Below, piece after piece: positions 11,025 through 22,084 of a stretch of 64,000 nucleotides of DNA. The notes under the pieces are model-generated. The model did no database searches and had not been told where the DNA came from. It saw only the letters and a program-made list of their open reading frames with translations. The stretch's first letter is position 1, and every line of letters begins with the position of its first letter. This DNA is from Symbiodinium natans (Eukaryota > Sar > Dinophyceae > Suessiales > Symbiodiniaceae): assembly GCA_905221605.1 (NCBI GenBank), contig CAJNDS010002257.1, positions 287,779 to 351,778 on the forward strand, given 5' to 3'. A program made the translations under genes and the position numbers.

Positions 11025-12330
11025 TGTATAAGGGGCTTAGAGACTTGAGGCTGCGCTCATCTAGCGATCTCGGAACGCCACTGAAGCCACAAAACGGCTT
11101 CGGCTGAGGCTTGGGGAAGCCATGGCTGGGCTGAAAGGTTTAAGGGGTTGTGGTTTCAGTGTTTCGGGTTTAGGGTTTAGGGTTTAGGGTTTAGGGCTTC
11201 GGGTTTAGGGTTTAGGGTTTTGGGTTTTGGGTGAAGAAAGTGTTCCTGGGAAGGTGTTGGGTCCGCATTTAAGTGGAAATGTGGCGCATGCCCTTTCTTG
11301 AACAGGTATGCAGCATGGTGAGAGATTGTATCTATCCTGAACGCCGGACCACGAAAACATCTGGATGCAAACGGGTTGTGAAAGCTCCAGGCCCTCCGGG
11401 AATACTGGTCGATTTACTGCACAGTTACCCCAAGTGGCGGCCGAGGCGCATGCGCATCAAGCCATGAACGAACCGCGCCGCAGCCACCTGCTTCAGTTCC
11501 GGGTTGAGGGTTGAGGGTTTAGTGTTTTCGGGAGGGTTTCGGGGTGCAGGGGTTGAAATCGAGCCCCCAACTCTAAACACCAAACCCTCAACCCGAAAGC
11601 AGCTCCGCAGTCAGTGCCTCTTCACTGGAATACATTTTATATTTCGTCAAATATGCGAAATTACTGACTAATTTTATACAAAACGAAACCAGAGTTCCGC
11701 GCAGGAGACGAGGTGTTCTGGGTCGCGACTAGGGTTATAGAAGGTGCTACTGAAGAGTCAGGATCCACAACCCCTCCAGCTGGGCCAAGCGGGGCGGGGG
11801 CGGAACGGAAGGCAAGTAAACGGCCAATGCAAGGCTTAGATGTGGGTACTCATCGGTAAAGATCAACATGGGGCTTGTTCCACATTAGGGCCACCTCTCA
11901 TAATGTGACTGCTCGAAGAGTCTCTTAAGAAGAGTCCCTTACACAGGGCCCTAGAAACCCCTACGCATTCTGCGCACCCAGACCTTGCCGCAGTCCGACA
12001 CGTCGATGATTCCAAACCTCTGCTGGCCAAGGGATGGTTCAGTTAAGGAGGTCCTAGGTCAAGGTTTAGGGTTTAGGGTTCAGGGTTTAGGGTTTGGGGT
12101 TTAGGGTTCAGGGTTTAGGGTTTGGGGTTAGGGTGTAGGGTTTAGGGCGTGGGCCAGGGGGTTCAGGTTTAGAGGCGTCTAGAGTGGCGAAGACTCCACA
12201 CCGCTAGGGCAAGCGTCATATAAGCCATCCCAGAACCCTATAAACCCTACACCCTACACCCTAAACCCTAAACCCTGAACTCTAACCCTAAACCCCAAAC
12301 CCCAAACCCTCAACCCGAAACCCTGAACCC
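11025..12330. other. Intron-like stretch without exon
   Basis: Mixed unique DNA with short TTTAGGG/GGGTTGAG tracts (11165-11225, 12063-12140). An AT-rich part (11625-11690). Open stretch 11273-11467 (plus) is unassigned. Confidence 0.5.
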
Positions 12331-12335
12331 TGAAC

Positions 12336-12421
12336 CCAATGCCCACCCTCAGCCGACTCAAAGAGACCAGCAGCAGCTTCTCGACATCCATCTCTGAAAT
12401 CTGCAGCTTTCGCAGCTCTTC
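12336..12421 (-). CDS. Channel exon: helix after EF-hand
   Basis: Acceptor GATTTCCTAAG|GAAGAG, then EELRKLQISEMDVEKLLLVS LSRLRVGI, with a donor GG|GTTCAGG (phase 2); the next exon begins GTT too. Resembles a second, degenerate EF-hand region (S..D...LL...LSRLR). Confidence 0.5.
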
Positions 12422-12621
12422 CTTAGGAAATCGTGGCCCCAACCTCCATGCCCCAAAAGCAAAGGGGCAATCGTGGCCCCTTATACGCAAGACCCAAAGA
12501 TTGATCCCGAGATAACCCTTATATAACCCCCAGCATTTCCTGATGAGTCGGGATGCGCCTGAAACATGTTCCTACATGCGCTCTTCCTAAACCAAAGGTC
12601 TATACGTGATACGATCGATAT

Positions 12622-12647
12622 ACAGATAGAGAGAGAGAGAGAAAGAA

Positions 12648-12681
<34 letters not shown>

Positions 12682-12682
12682 C
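12622..12682 (+). repeat. GA-rich microsatellite
   Basis: GAGAGA with AAAGA interruptions. Confidence 0.9.
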
Positions 12683-12724
12683 GAGCACCTCAGGCGCAAC
12701 TTGCGAAACCCCATTGTTTTCCAA

Positions 12725-13040
12725 GCCCCCAGAAGCCCTAAAGCCCCTAAAGCCCCTAAAGTCCCTAAAGCCCCTAGAGCCCCTAAAGCCCCTAAAGCCC
12801 CTAAAGCCCCAAAGCCCCGAAAGCCCCTAAAGCCCCTAAGGCCCCGAAAGCCCCTAAAGCCCCTAAGGCCCCTAGCCTAAAGCCCCTAAAGCCCCTAAAG
12901 CCCCTAAAGCCCCTAAAGCCCCTAAAGCCCCTAAAGCCCCTAAAGCCCCTAAAGCCCCTAAAGCCCCTAAAGCCCCTAAAGCCCCTAAAGCCCCTAAAGC
13001 CCCTAAAGCCCCTAAAGCCCCTAAAGCCCCTAAAGCCCTA
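12725..13040 (-). repeat. (CCCCTAAAG)n array
   Basis: About 34 copies of a 9-bp unit, probably a telomere-unit derivative; followed by an 8-bp (CCCTAAAG)n array at 13195-13290. Confidence 0.9.
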
Positions 13041-13877
13041 AACACCTAAAACGCCGACAGCCCTTGTAAAACCCCAAAGCCTATTGCCCTCAAGCCCTAA
13101 GCCAGAAAGCCCCCAGATATGGTGGGTGCTGAAGTCTGTGCTCAGGGTGGAAGGTCTTCGTCTTCGTCCACCCTAAGCCCCTAAACCACTAAACCCCCTA
13201 AAGCCCTAAAGCCCTAAAGCCCTAAAGCCCTAAAGCCCTGAAGCCCTAAAGCCCTAAAGCCCTAAAGCCCTAAAGCCCTAAAGCCGTAAATTAAAAGCCC
13301 TAAATTAAAAGCCCTAACCCCGTAAACCCCTAAACCCACTAATTCCCCTCAACCCAGGACCCCTAAACCCCTAGAGCCATAAACCCGTAACTCGCTACAC
13401 CCCTAAAACCTTTTAATCCTGAACGGTACACTCCATTGTTCAACAAGCAATCAAAAGGGATCCAACTTAGAGAGAGAGACCGGGACACCTTACGGCTGTT
13501 TTGGGCGCCCTAAATACAAGAGACATATAGCAACAGCGACCCAAAAGGGGCCCTACGAATAAAAGGACCCCACATACCCAGAATCGCGTCCTGCGATCTA
13601 CTCTTACCTTCATGGAAAAACTTGTCTTTGCATAATCCCTGGGGTCTTACGAACTCCAAAATTATTTGGGAGTTTACGAAAACAGGGGACCCCTATGGAC
13701 CTGCAAGTAGTAGGAACAAGGACCCCAATGAGGTACCCCTAACATCGTAAACCCCCACATAGCTAAACCCTGAACCCTGAGCTCTAAACCCTAAACCCTA
13801 AACCCAAAACCCTTTGCCTAAACCCTAAACCCTAAACCCTGAACCCTAAACCCTACGGAGACGGCATACCTTTAAGC

Positions 13878-13949
13878 CCTGTCGGTGCAAGCTGCCTTCC
13901 AGGAGTTGTCTTCTGCAGCTCGGAACTCGTCCCACGTGAGATGGCCATC
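13878..13949 (-). CDS. Channel exon: EF-hand loop end and exiting helix
   Basis: Acceptor CCGCAGACAG|GATGGC, then DGHLTWDEFRAAEDNSWKAA CTDR. D-G-x-L-x-x-x-E-F matches positions 5-13 of an EF-hand. Donor AGG|GCTTAAA (GC type), before an in-frame TAA. EF-hands behind S6 are common in protist voltage-gated channels, giving calcium control of gating (inference). Confidence 0.6.
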
Positions 13950-14600
13950 CTGTCTGCGGCTGACAGCTCAGGGTTTAGGGTTTCGGCTTTAGGGTTTAGG
14001 GTTCAGGGTTTAGAGTTTGCGTTGAGGGTTTAGGGTTTGGGGTTTAGGGTTCAGGGTTTTAGGGCTTTAGGAACCCTAAGCCCCAAAACCGGTCGAGGCT
14101 TAAGCAAGCAAGACCTCTAGGGTCTTGACGAACTGTTAGGACTTATGTAAGCATATACCAACTAGAAGGCTTTAAGGAAAAATCCTCTCCAACAACGGTC
14201 CCCTAGCAATCAGTAAGCAACCGACCTGAGCGCTGGGCTGTTGGGCTCACGATTTCGGTTTTTGGAAACCAGGCCGGGGACGGAGGCGTTAGGATTTAGG
14301 CTTCCTAGTGCTTAGGTTGACACCTATCTGAGAAGCCAAGATGCCCAAAATGACCGACGGTTTCGCCAACATCCGAAAGTATCGGCCTGCCTAAGCAGTT
14401 TACCCAAGGATTAGAAGCAATTGTCAATCACGGGTCAGGGTCTCTACCCCAAAACAGGAGCTGCGACCCAATCTTGCCAGTGGGCTTAGGGCTTAGGGTT
14501 GAAGATTTAGGGTGCCTTCTGACTTTGAAGGCAAGGGTGTAAGGATCGGGTTTTGCGGGGATTGCTCCTTGTCTGAGAATCTAACCCGTCGGTCCTCATC

Positions 14601-14638
14601 GGAGTCGACGTCTCCACACACCTGTCGTGCACCGAACG
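14601..14638 (-). CDS. Channel exon: first half of EF-hand loop
   Basis: Acceptor CCTTTTACAG|CG, then FGARQVCGDVDS, ending at a GA donor. Joined to the next exon it gives D-V-D-S-D-G-H-L-T-W-D-E, a complete canonical EF-hand loop. Both phases fit, but no telomeric flank is present and the helix before the loop is atypical. Confidence 0.4.
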
Positions 14639-15131
14639 CTGTAAAAGGAGGCCTCTTGCGGCATTTGCATTTGGGGCAATACAGGAGGTAAAATGAATGC
14701 CAAGATAATTCCTTGATACTCCCAAGAAACACTATAATCAAGACCAGTGGGCAGTAGGTACCTGATATCTCCCTTTATACGTCCGCGCTCCCCCCCCCCC
14801 CATGTAAACCCCGCCCCCCCCCCCACCCCATGCCACCCCAAACCCCACACACTGCACCCCGCCCCCACAAACCCTGCGCCCAAGAACCAGGAGCTGAGCG
14901 AAAAACAGAATATCCCCAAAGCCCTAAATCCCTAAACCCGGCCGCCGCCGCCACCACCACCACACAGGGAGGTGGAGAGGGGGAGAGGGGGGTGGGGGGG
15001 GGCCTAAACCCTAACTAATATCCTGGAACCCTACACCCTTAACTTATGATCCCGAAACCCTAAACCCTAAACCATGAAACCCTAAACCCTAAATCCCTAA
15101 ACTCTGAAGCGTTAGAGTCCCTAAACCCAAC

Positions 15132-15175
15132 CAACACGCTCAGGGGGCAAGAGCTGGGGAAGCTCAGCTTCAAAC
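15132..15175 (-). CDS. Channel exon: pre-EF-hand linker
   Basis: Acceptor GGGCTCTCAG|G, then FEAELPQLLPPERV, with a donor TTG|GTTGGG, phase 1. An earlier acceptor at 15193 would add ELWALR. Confidence 0.5.
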
Positions 15176-15340
15176 CTGAGAGCCCACAGCTCCTAAGTCC
15201 TAAGGGTTTTAGGGTTGAGGGTTTAGGGCGAGGGTTTAGGGTTTAGGGTTCAGACCCTAAATGCAAGGGTCCAAGGTTTTGAGGTTATGCTCAGGGGTTT
15301 GGGGGCTTAGGGTTGAGGTTTGAGGTTTACGCCTGTCACT

Positions 15341-15433
15341 GTGCTTTTAACTGTACTTGTCGCCATACTAGGGAACTTAAGTGGGTTATAAGTACCGTTA
15401 TTATTGGTTAATAAGTACCATGAACCTCCAAGC
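15341..15433. mobile_element. MITE family A, left-truncated
   Basis: Keeps the AAGTACCATGAACCTCCAAG end and the inner GGGTTATAAGTACCGTTATT part. The CCCTAAA array at 15433 begins directly at its end. Confidence 0.7.
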
Positions 15434-15514
15434 AGCCCTAAACCCTAAACCCTAAACCCTGAACCCTAAACCCTAAACCCTAAACCCTAAACCCTAAACC
15501 CTAAACCCTAAACA
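15433..15514 (-). repeat. CCCTAAA array left of S6 exon
   Basis: About 11 units; on the sense strand it is TTTAGGG directly after the donor. Confidence 0.95.
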
Positions 15515-15521
15515 AGTACGC

Positions 15522-15638
15522 CTGGCCTTGTAGAGGCGTTCCACCAGCTGCTTCTTCTCGCTGGCCAGGCGCGCGGCGCTCTTCTTGGGCAAGATGTCCA
15601 AGATGCTGTCGACCAGAATGGCCGTCAGGATGTTGAGC
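15522..15638 (-). CDS. Channel exon: end of S6 and cytosolic helix
   Basis: Acceptor GCCCTCTGAG|GCTCAA, then LNILTAILVDSILDILPKKS and ARLASEKKQLVERLYKA. N-L-x-T-A-I-L-V-D-S-I is diagnostic of the inner S6 gate of 6-TM/24-TM cation channels. Donor GC at 15521 (phase 2), or GC at 15526 or GT at 15519. It sits exactly between a CCCTAAA array (15433-15514) and a TTTAGGG array (15650-15800). Confidence 0.75.
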
Positions 15639-15649
15639 CTCAGAGGGCT

Positions 15650-15800
15650 TAGGGTTTAGGGTTTAGGGTTTAGGTTTAGGGTTTAGGGTTTAGGGTTTAG
15701 GGTTTAGGGTTTAGGGTTTAGGGTTTAGGGTTTAGGGTTTAGGGTTTAGGGCTTAGGGCTTACTTAGGGCTTAGGGCTTAGGGCTTAGGGTTTAGGATCT
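15650..15800 (+). repeat. TTTAGGG array right of S6 exon
   Basis: About 20 units ending in a GGGCTTA block. Confidence 0.95.
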
Positions 15801-16087
15801 TGGGGGCTTAGGTATTAGGGGCTCGTAACATACATGTGAAACTGGAACTCCTTTGCTTACTCAAAAGCACAGGAACCTCATCCGATAAGAAGCTTGAATG
15901 TGTGTATACGTCTGTGTGTATATGTTATACATGCCAGTCTTCAATCGCAATACCAGTCTCAACACTAGCATTCACATTGAAACGCATGTAAGTATTTTGC
16001 TCTAAGCATCTGGTGCCAGAGGGCGAGTTCAGGGGTCGGGGTCTGTGCCCTGATTCTAAACCCAAAACCCAGAAAAGGTTCGGGTCT

Positions 16088-16200
16088 CTCGGGTTTAGGG
16101 TTTAGGGCTTAGGGCTTAGGGTTTTTGGTTTAGGGTTTAGGGTTTTTGGTTTAGGGTTTAGGGTTTAGGGCTTAGGGTTTAGGGCTTAGGGTTTCAGGGT
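16088..16200 (+). repeat. TTTAGGG/GGGCTTA array
   Basis: Lies left of the 16236-16291 exon, opposite to the usual order. Confidence 0.9.
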
Positions 16201-16235
16201 TGAGGCTCGAGGGTCTTCTTCGGCAGCTGCGGAGC

Positions 16236-16291
16236 AGGGCGAAGTGCGCCACGACGATGAAGGTCAAAATGCTACAGGCAACGAGGTAAGC
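16236..16291 (-). CDS. Channel exon: first half of S6
   Basis: Acceptor AGCAACTAAG|GCTTAC, then AYLVACSILTFIVVAHFA and two bases, with a GC donor CCT|GCTCCG. The next exon begins GCTC as well; splicing gives FALLNILTAILVDSIL, a classic S6 sequence. A plus-strand exon with a GTAAGC donor can be drawn over the same bases, but the S6 continuity is much stronger. Telomeric flanks are reversed here. Confidence 0.65.
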
Positions 16292-16305
16292 CTTAGTTGC
16301 TGAGC

Positions 16306-16415
16306 CCCAAAACCCTAAACCCTAAACCCTAAACCCTCAACCCTAAACCCTAAACCCTAAACCTTAAACCCTAAACCCTAAACCTTAAACCTTAAACCCT
16401 AAAACCCAAAACCCT
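16306..16415 (-). repeat. CCCTAAA array
   Basis: About 15 units with CCTTAAA variants, right of the 16236-16291 exon. Confidence 0.95.
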
Positions 16416-16419
16416 ACAG

Positions 16420-18345
16420 ATTGGGATGTTCCCCCTTCTTAATAGCAGGAGGCCTGCAGGAGGCCCCCGAAAGGGCACCCAGAAGCTGTCTGAAACATGA
16501 TCCCGCAAATATTCCATGTAGGGTTCAAAGATTCTATGTACGGGTTCCTCAAATATTCTATGTACGGGTTCAAAGATTCTATGCATGGGGTTCTGGGAAA
16601 CGTCAAAAACCCCCAAAAAAAACAAATCTATCTATTCAAGGATGACTATACTCATTCAGCTACGAAGAAGCTTCGGTGGTCCCAACGGATATGAAGTGGC
16701 GGATGGTGCTCGTGTAGTCCTCACAGGATCTCGCAACCCTAAACCCGGAACCCTCAACCCTAAAACCCTCAACCCTAAACAACCCTAAACTGTCATGTTG
16801 TGGTGACACGTCTCAAGTGGGTGGTTCATGAGCGATTTCCATTATGTTAGGTAGGTTGTCCAAAGCCTGATATCTTGGTGATCACAAAAGAGTTGTTAAT
16901 ACTTGAAATAGATTCCTGCCGGAAAATTCACCAAATTCGGTGTTCAGAGATCTTGTCGCAGAAGTGGCGCTTATCCCCGGACCCACAAAACTTGTGTTCA
17001 GACCCAGCGGAAACCCTAAACCCGAAAATCCCGAAAGCCCCCCGGCATGCCAGACAAAATTTGGGGTGCAGGGTTGGCCCTTGAGCACCTGCTGCGACGA
17101 ATCTTCTCCCTCCAAACGCATCCGGTGCAGTCCTCCAGCGTGGCAAAGTGAAACCTGGGCGCTCTCTGTGAAGGTTCAAGGGCCAGTGTCTTCTCGGCAT
17201 CGTCTGGTCGATATTCTTTGCAAGCCACAAGTCTGCACACTATCGCCTACTGCGCCCAGCAACACTTTCATGGTTTAGGGCGGGGCATCTTCTCCCCTAG
17301 ATCACTCTTAAGGTGCAGGGCTTTGGGGCATCTAAGGCTTCTGCTGTTTGGGGGTGGGTTTGCGTTTACTCTGCCCGGTTCAGAGCTTCCTTTGGCCGAC
17401 ATTACTTTTGGGGTTTAGGAGCCTGTGGCTGCGGAGGTCCGCCAAGCACACAACACGATCTCCGGCACCCGGCCTACCAGCACCTTCCGGGCGTAAAAGC
17501 TTCTAAAACACTGCTCCTGCGAAGCTTTTGGACATGCCTTTCTTTTGGGCATGTGTACATAAGAACAGAGAAACAAGCACGCAAGTTCAGAGAAACTCAG
17601 AGCGAGCGGGCACCCGCTTCTGCAGAAGTACGCTGTGCCCGCGCATGAACACAAGCCCTTTCGTGCACATGTCTGGAACGCTGATGTCAAACCCTAAACC
17701 TTAAACCCTAAACCCTAAACCCTAAACCCCTAAACCCTAAACCCTCCCTTACAGCCCTTACATGACACTCCTGGATGCCGCGGAAAAGCACCAACACCCC
17801 CAATTGATAGCAGCCGAACGCATATATATATATATATATATCATACATATCATATATGTATATATATATATACATATATGTATCATATATATATATAAAC
17901 TGATACTGACCCAGCACTGATTACTCTTATTGATCCTGAACCTTGAACTGGATGTAGGTTCCCTAGGTTCATTGTGTTTGAGGCTGAGTTGAACTGCTAC
18001 AGCTCCAGCAAGGGTGATCCTTCCCGATGGATCAGACCTCTCTGACTACCGTGAGTTAGTGTCCAGCATATTTGGCGGGAATTCGGGAGCGAGTGGGTGC
18101 CACCAGACACGGTCCAGAATTGATTGGGGAGCAAGGGTGCGAACGGGGTGAGGATCACGCATGAATTCCCCGAACCAACCTCGGAATTAAAGGATGCCCT
18201 CCTTTTTGGCAAGGATGAGGTTGGTTTATAAGAGAACCTAGTTCCACCCCCCTCCTCCCACCTCTGCCAACAATAGAAGAGAATGCTGGTGAAACCGGTA
18301 GCCGAATCTTCAATAGAGCCATGCCCATAAACCCTAAACCCTTTC
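16420..18345. other. Large intron within the pore region
   Basis: Contains a degenerate tandem of a 29-bp unit (16500-16590), open but unassigned stretches at 17015-17240 and 17415-17690, an AT microsatellite (17820-17900) and short CCCTAAA tracts. A pore-to-S6 exon is expected here but not convincingly found. Confidence 0.5.
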
Positions 18346-18351
18346 TCAGAC

Positions 18352-18423
18352 CATCTCGAGGGACAGTGTAAACATCGCGGACGGCACTGCATCAAACATC
18401 TGCTCCTTGGTGTCGATGTAGGG
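18352..18423 (-). CDS. Channel exon: pore loop
   Basis: Acceptor GCCCTAAG|CCCTAC and donor ATG|GTCTGAG bound PYIDTKEQMFDAVPSAMFTL SLEM. F-x-x-V-P-x-A-M-F-T-L is the pore-helix signature. The selectivity-filter residues after TLSLEM are not identified; a small exon near 17742-17770 (GAGTGTCAT, ECH) might supply them, with little support. Confidence 0.65.
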
Positions 18424-18754
18424 CTTAGGGTTTAGGATCCGGGAAGAGCTCTAAGTGCAGCCAAACCCCCCAAAATGTTCATTGGCCTTAAGATCTCAAC
18501 GGCAACCAAAACACATGAAAAGCCCCACCCATCTATAATGAAACTGAGTACTAGTGAAAACAAAAACAAAACAACAAGAAACAACATTCAAAACCATGCT
18601 TCAAGAAAGCAAGAGTAAGAGCCAGAGTAAGAGCAGGAGCAAGAGTACGGGCAGGACTACGAGTAAGAGTAGTTGTACATGTTGATGATAACGAACTAGA
18701 GCCCAGCAATCCGTGCTGAAGCACAAAGTACCCGGTGCTCTGTGCCTTCTACAG

Positions 18755-18878
18755 GGTTTAGGGTTTAGGGTTTAGGGTTTAGGGTTTAGGGTTTAGGGTC
18801 TAGGGTTTAGGGTTTAGGGTTTAGGGTTTAGGGTTTAGTGTTTAGGGTTTAGGGTTTAGGGTTTAGGGTTTAGGGTTC
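18755..18878 (+). repeat. TTTAGGG array
   Basis: About 18 units. Confidence 0.95.
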
Positions 18879-19135
18879 CTTGAACCAAACGGAGTTTCAG
18901 GAATCACAGTTGCCTGTAAAGCACCTAAATTGCCCTAAATCCCTAATCCCCAAAGTAAGGCCGTAACCACAAAACCACAAAACCCGGAAACCCCAACACC
19001 GCAAAACGCCTAAAACCCCTAAAACCCACAAGAAACCCTAAACAACCCCTCCCCCCCCTCTTGAACCCCCGAAACAAAACCCGAAACCGCCCCCCCAAAA
19101 AGGACACAGCTCCTCGAAGCCTGCCTTCCCGGCTG

Positions 19136-19244
19136 CTTGGAGGTCCAGGGTACTTATAGTTGGTCCCTTAAGTGCACGAATATGGTTATAAGTACAGTTC
19201 TCAGTACAGTTAACATTGGTTAAGAAGTGCCATGAACCTCCAAG
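19136..19244. mobile_element. MITE family A, near-complete copy
   Basis: Left end CTTGGAGGTCCAGGGTACTT is the inverted complement (with mismatches) of the right end AAGAAGTGCCATGAACCTCC. About 109 bp, non-coding. Confidence 0.75.
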
Positions 19245-19610
19245 TGCCCCTGCAGCTGATGGCTCCCGCACAGGATCCGTCGGAAACGCCAAGCTGAAGA
19301 AGTTGACGCTGAGCACCTTGGGGAGGGGCACCCCAAGAGCCCAAGATCCCTTCACTAAGCTATCTACCTTAACTCATAGAGGGATCCTGAATATGATTTA
19401 ATGTATTCCTGAATTTAGGGGTATTGGCCTCTTTGGGGATGGAGGGGCGTTAGGAGGGGCTACAGGTTTAGAGGGATGTGGGGCTATGAAGGTTAGGGGG
19501 CTAGAAAGATTATGAACTGACTCTTTCTGTTTGGGGGAGGATGCCCTAAACCCTCAAGCCCCAAACCCTAAAAACCTAAAAACCCTAAAACCCTAAAACC
19601 TCCGGGGCAC

Positions 19611-19698
19611 CCCGAAGGCGTAGATCATCAGCGCCAGTAGCATCATGGCCCAGTACATGCGCCCCTGCAGCATTGCTCCCGAGATGCCACGCATCGTC
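19611..19698 (-). CDS. Channel exon: S4-S5 linker and S5
   Basis: Acceptor GAGAAAAG|G, then TMRGISGAMLQGRMYWAMML LALMIYAFG. The W-A-x(6,8)-I-Y-x-F-G layout is characteristic of S5 in voltage-gated cation channels. Donor GGG|GTGCCC; the repeat GCCC at both edges leaves one extra Val possible. Confidence 0.7.
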
Positions 19699-20096
19699 CT
19701 TTTCTCTCAGGAAGGGTGTAGAGGGCCGAGGAGGGGGGGCAGTTCATGGCCTTAGGGTATAGGGTGTAGGTTTTAGGGTTTAGGGTCAAGGGTTTCGTTA
19801 GGGTTTGATCCCTGGAGAAAAAGAGAGCGCCTCTATATTGACAGCGCGAAATAGGACACGAAGCTCCAGGGCTCGGTATTGTCTGCCTCTTGACTCTTGA
19901 CCTCTTCGAACAGTGACCACGTCATCACGAATAAACATCCCGTAGCCCGAAGAACCCTAAACCTAAGCCTATACACCCTCTGAAAGCCCCTAACAACCGC
20001 CCCCAAACCCTTCCTAAACCCCTACAAACTCCTAATCCTGAACCCCACCCCTACAAACTCCCTAAAGCCCAAGCCCCGAACCCGCCGAGCATCGTC

Positions 20097-20162
20097 CCAA
20101 GCTCTGGGAAGAAGCGCCCGAAGCGCAAGACCTGCAGCACCGGGAGCAGCAGCAGCAAGAAC
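20097..20162 (-). CDS. Channel exon: S4 voltage sensor
   Basis: Acceptor GAACCCCAG|G, then FLLLLLPVLQVLRFGRFFPE L. Two arginines spaced by three, fewer than in a classical S4. The exon ends GG|GACGATGC and the next begins GACGATGC, so a 9-bp direct repeat (GGACGATGC) brackets the intron. Removing one copy restores the usual 20-residue spacing from S4 Phe to S5 Trp. Confidence 0.65.
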
Positions 20163-20922
20163 CTGGGGTTCAGGGGTTTAGGGCTTAAGGGTTCAGGGTC
20201 CAGAGTTCACCCCTAATCCCTAAACCCTAACCCCAAACCCCAGGCGCTCAAGAAGCTGTGCGCCTTACCTCTACAATTCAGAGGTGTGACGTTGCTTGGT
20301 TCGAGGAGTTTCTTCGTCGCCTTCCCCTTGAAACCCAAATGAAAAATGTGCGCAAAAATGCCCGCAGCAATGCAATCTACAGCAGGAGGCCCCCTGCGAG
20401 GAGATGTAGGGAACCTCAAGATTGAGAACCTCTACGCTTGGGTTTCCTAGTTGGGCCTTCAAGGTCTTAAGGCCACGTGCTTGAAGGTTCGGGTTCAGGG
20501 TTCAAGGAATGGGGCGCTCAAGCCGACTCCAACGTGGGGAACGTGCGCCTTAAAATGGTCTACTACCCTCCTGACCCTCCTGAACACTCATCTGAAACTC
20601 CCGGTGTGGGGCTTAGGGGATTAGGGCTTAGGTGGGAGGATCTCGAACTAGCTCCCAACACTTGCTCAGGGAACTACATTGGGGGGCTGAGGTTCTATTT
20701 TCACACGAAACCCTATGTAAGCCCTAAAAGCTTCAATCCGTAAAACCCCCTAAACACGCAGACTCTAGACCCGTAAACCCCTGAGACCTTAACCCTTAAA
20801 GCCCCCCTAAACCCTAAACCCTAAACCCTAAGCCTAAACCGTAAACCCTAAACCCTAAACCCTAAACACAAAATAAAGTCTAAACCCTACATCCTCTCTG
20901 AAGTCTGAGGCCGCCAAGAGGC

Positions 20923-20963
20923 CTGTGTCCTGGCTGCCACACAAAGTTCAGCACAACGCTGTC
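20923..20963 (-). CDS. Channel exon: S3 end
   Basis: Acceptor TGGCGAAG|GACAGC, then DSVVLNFVWQPGH and two bases, with a GC donor. Both phases (0 in, 2 out) agree with the neighbours and complete an S3-like FFELDSVVLNFVW. Confidence 0.5.
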
Positions 20964-21574
20964 CTTCGCCATGGGATCCCAAAAGCATCCCCCTATGCAA
21001 CCCCCCCCCCCGGAAAAAAAGCAAGGTAGTGCTCGTCACAGGGATGCGACTCAAGAACAGGCAACTTTCTCAAGATCTTTATAAAGACCCCAGATTTGGT
21101 GTCGGGGCTTGTTTCTCAGAACGGGAGGCTTCGTGCTTGAAGACTGTCTTTGACCTGCCCCCAGAATCTGTTGATTCAAAAAGCCCTTATCATTATAACC
21201 AACCAAGCTGAAAGGTTGCCTCCAAGCACAATCTAGCTCTGATGTGAGGCCGGGATCTAGCAAGCCAATAAAGATGGCGAAGGCATCGTAGATGTTCCAG
21301 CCAGACTCGGTGAAGATGGAGCAGTGCCTTGGCTTGCAGCTAGCACAACCACCCAGTATGACATAACATAATGGATCACGATGTAACATGACTTCACATA
21401 GTATAACAACAAAACAAGCGACATGGCATACTCTAACATAACGAGCATTCACACACAAAACTCGGCACAGCAAGAAAACATAGCTCATGTCCAAGAATGG
21501 CAAAATAGCGTATGGCAGCGTAGCAAAATAAAAGTACCGTAATGTCCTGCAATGTAATATGGAATGCAATATGG

Positions 21575-21663
21575 CGATGGCGGGGAGGGGGGGGGAGGGG
21601 GGGGGGGGGGAGGGGGGGGGGAGGGGGGGGGGAGGGGGGGGGGGGGGGGGGGCGCGGGAGGGG
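21575..21663 (+). repeat. Poly-G tract with single A interruptions
   Basis: Runs of 8-19 G. A similar tract lies at 38281-38350. Confidence 0.95.
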
Positions 21664-21981
21664 GAGCTGTTCTACTCTTGAGGGGTACCTAACTCCCCCA
21701 AAAACGGGCCCTCACTCGGAACACCCGCTTCACGGCTTAGGCCTGAAATCTGTCTTGCCTCGTCCCAAGTTCATCTTGAGGACCGCGGGCTTTTAGCTCT
21801 AGACGGTGCGTTCGGTGGGGGGAGTCAATGTAGTCTCTTTTTTGAGTAGCTTCCAGATGGAATGGAAACATGGAAACAGCTTTGGGGGTTTCGGGGTTTG
21901 GGCTGAAAGCTTGAGAGCCCTAAACCCTAAACCCTAAACCCTAAACCCTAAAACCTAAACCCTAAACCCTAAACCCTAAAC

Positions 21982-22055
21982 GAGCTCGAAAAAGAGAGGA
22001 TGCCAGCGGCCGAGCTGCTTCGGGATGTCCTCGAGGATCTGCCTGCAGGTATCAC
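21982..22055 (-). CDS. Channel exon: S2-S3 linker and start of S3
   Basis: Acceptor TTCAGTGCAG|GT and donor CTC|GTTTAGGG bound DTCRQILEDIPKQLGRWHPL FFEL, in phase with S2. The plus strand is also open here (ELEKERMPAAELLRDVLEDL with a GTATCA donor), so strand rests on the channel context. Flanked by CCCTAAA (left) and TTTAGGG (right). Confidence 0.5.
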
Positions 22056-22084
22056 CTGCACTGAACCCTAAACCCTCTTGAAGG

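Noticed and set aside
12566-12880. Lys/Pro/Ala-rich frame
   Set aside because: Produced by the GA microsatellite and the (CCCCTAAAG)n array.
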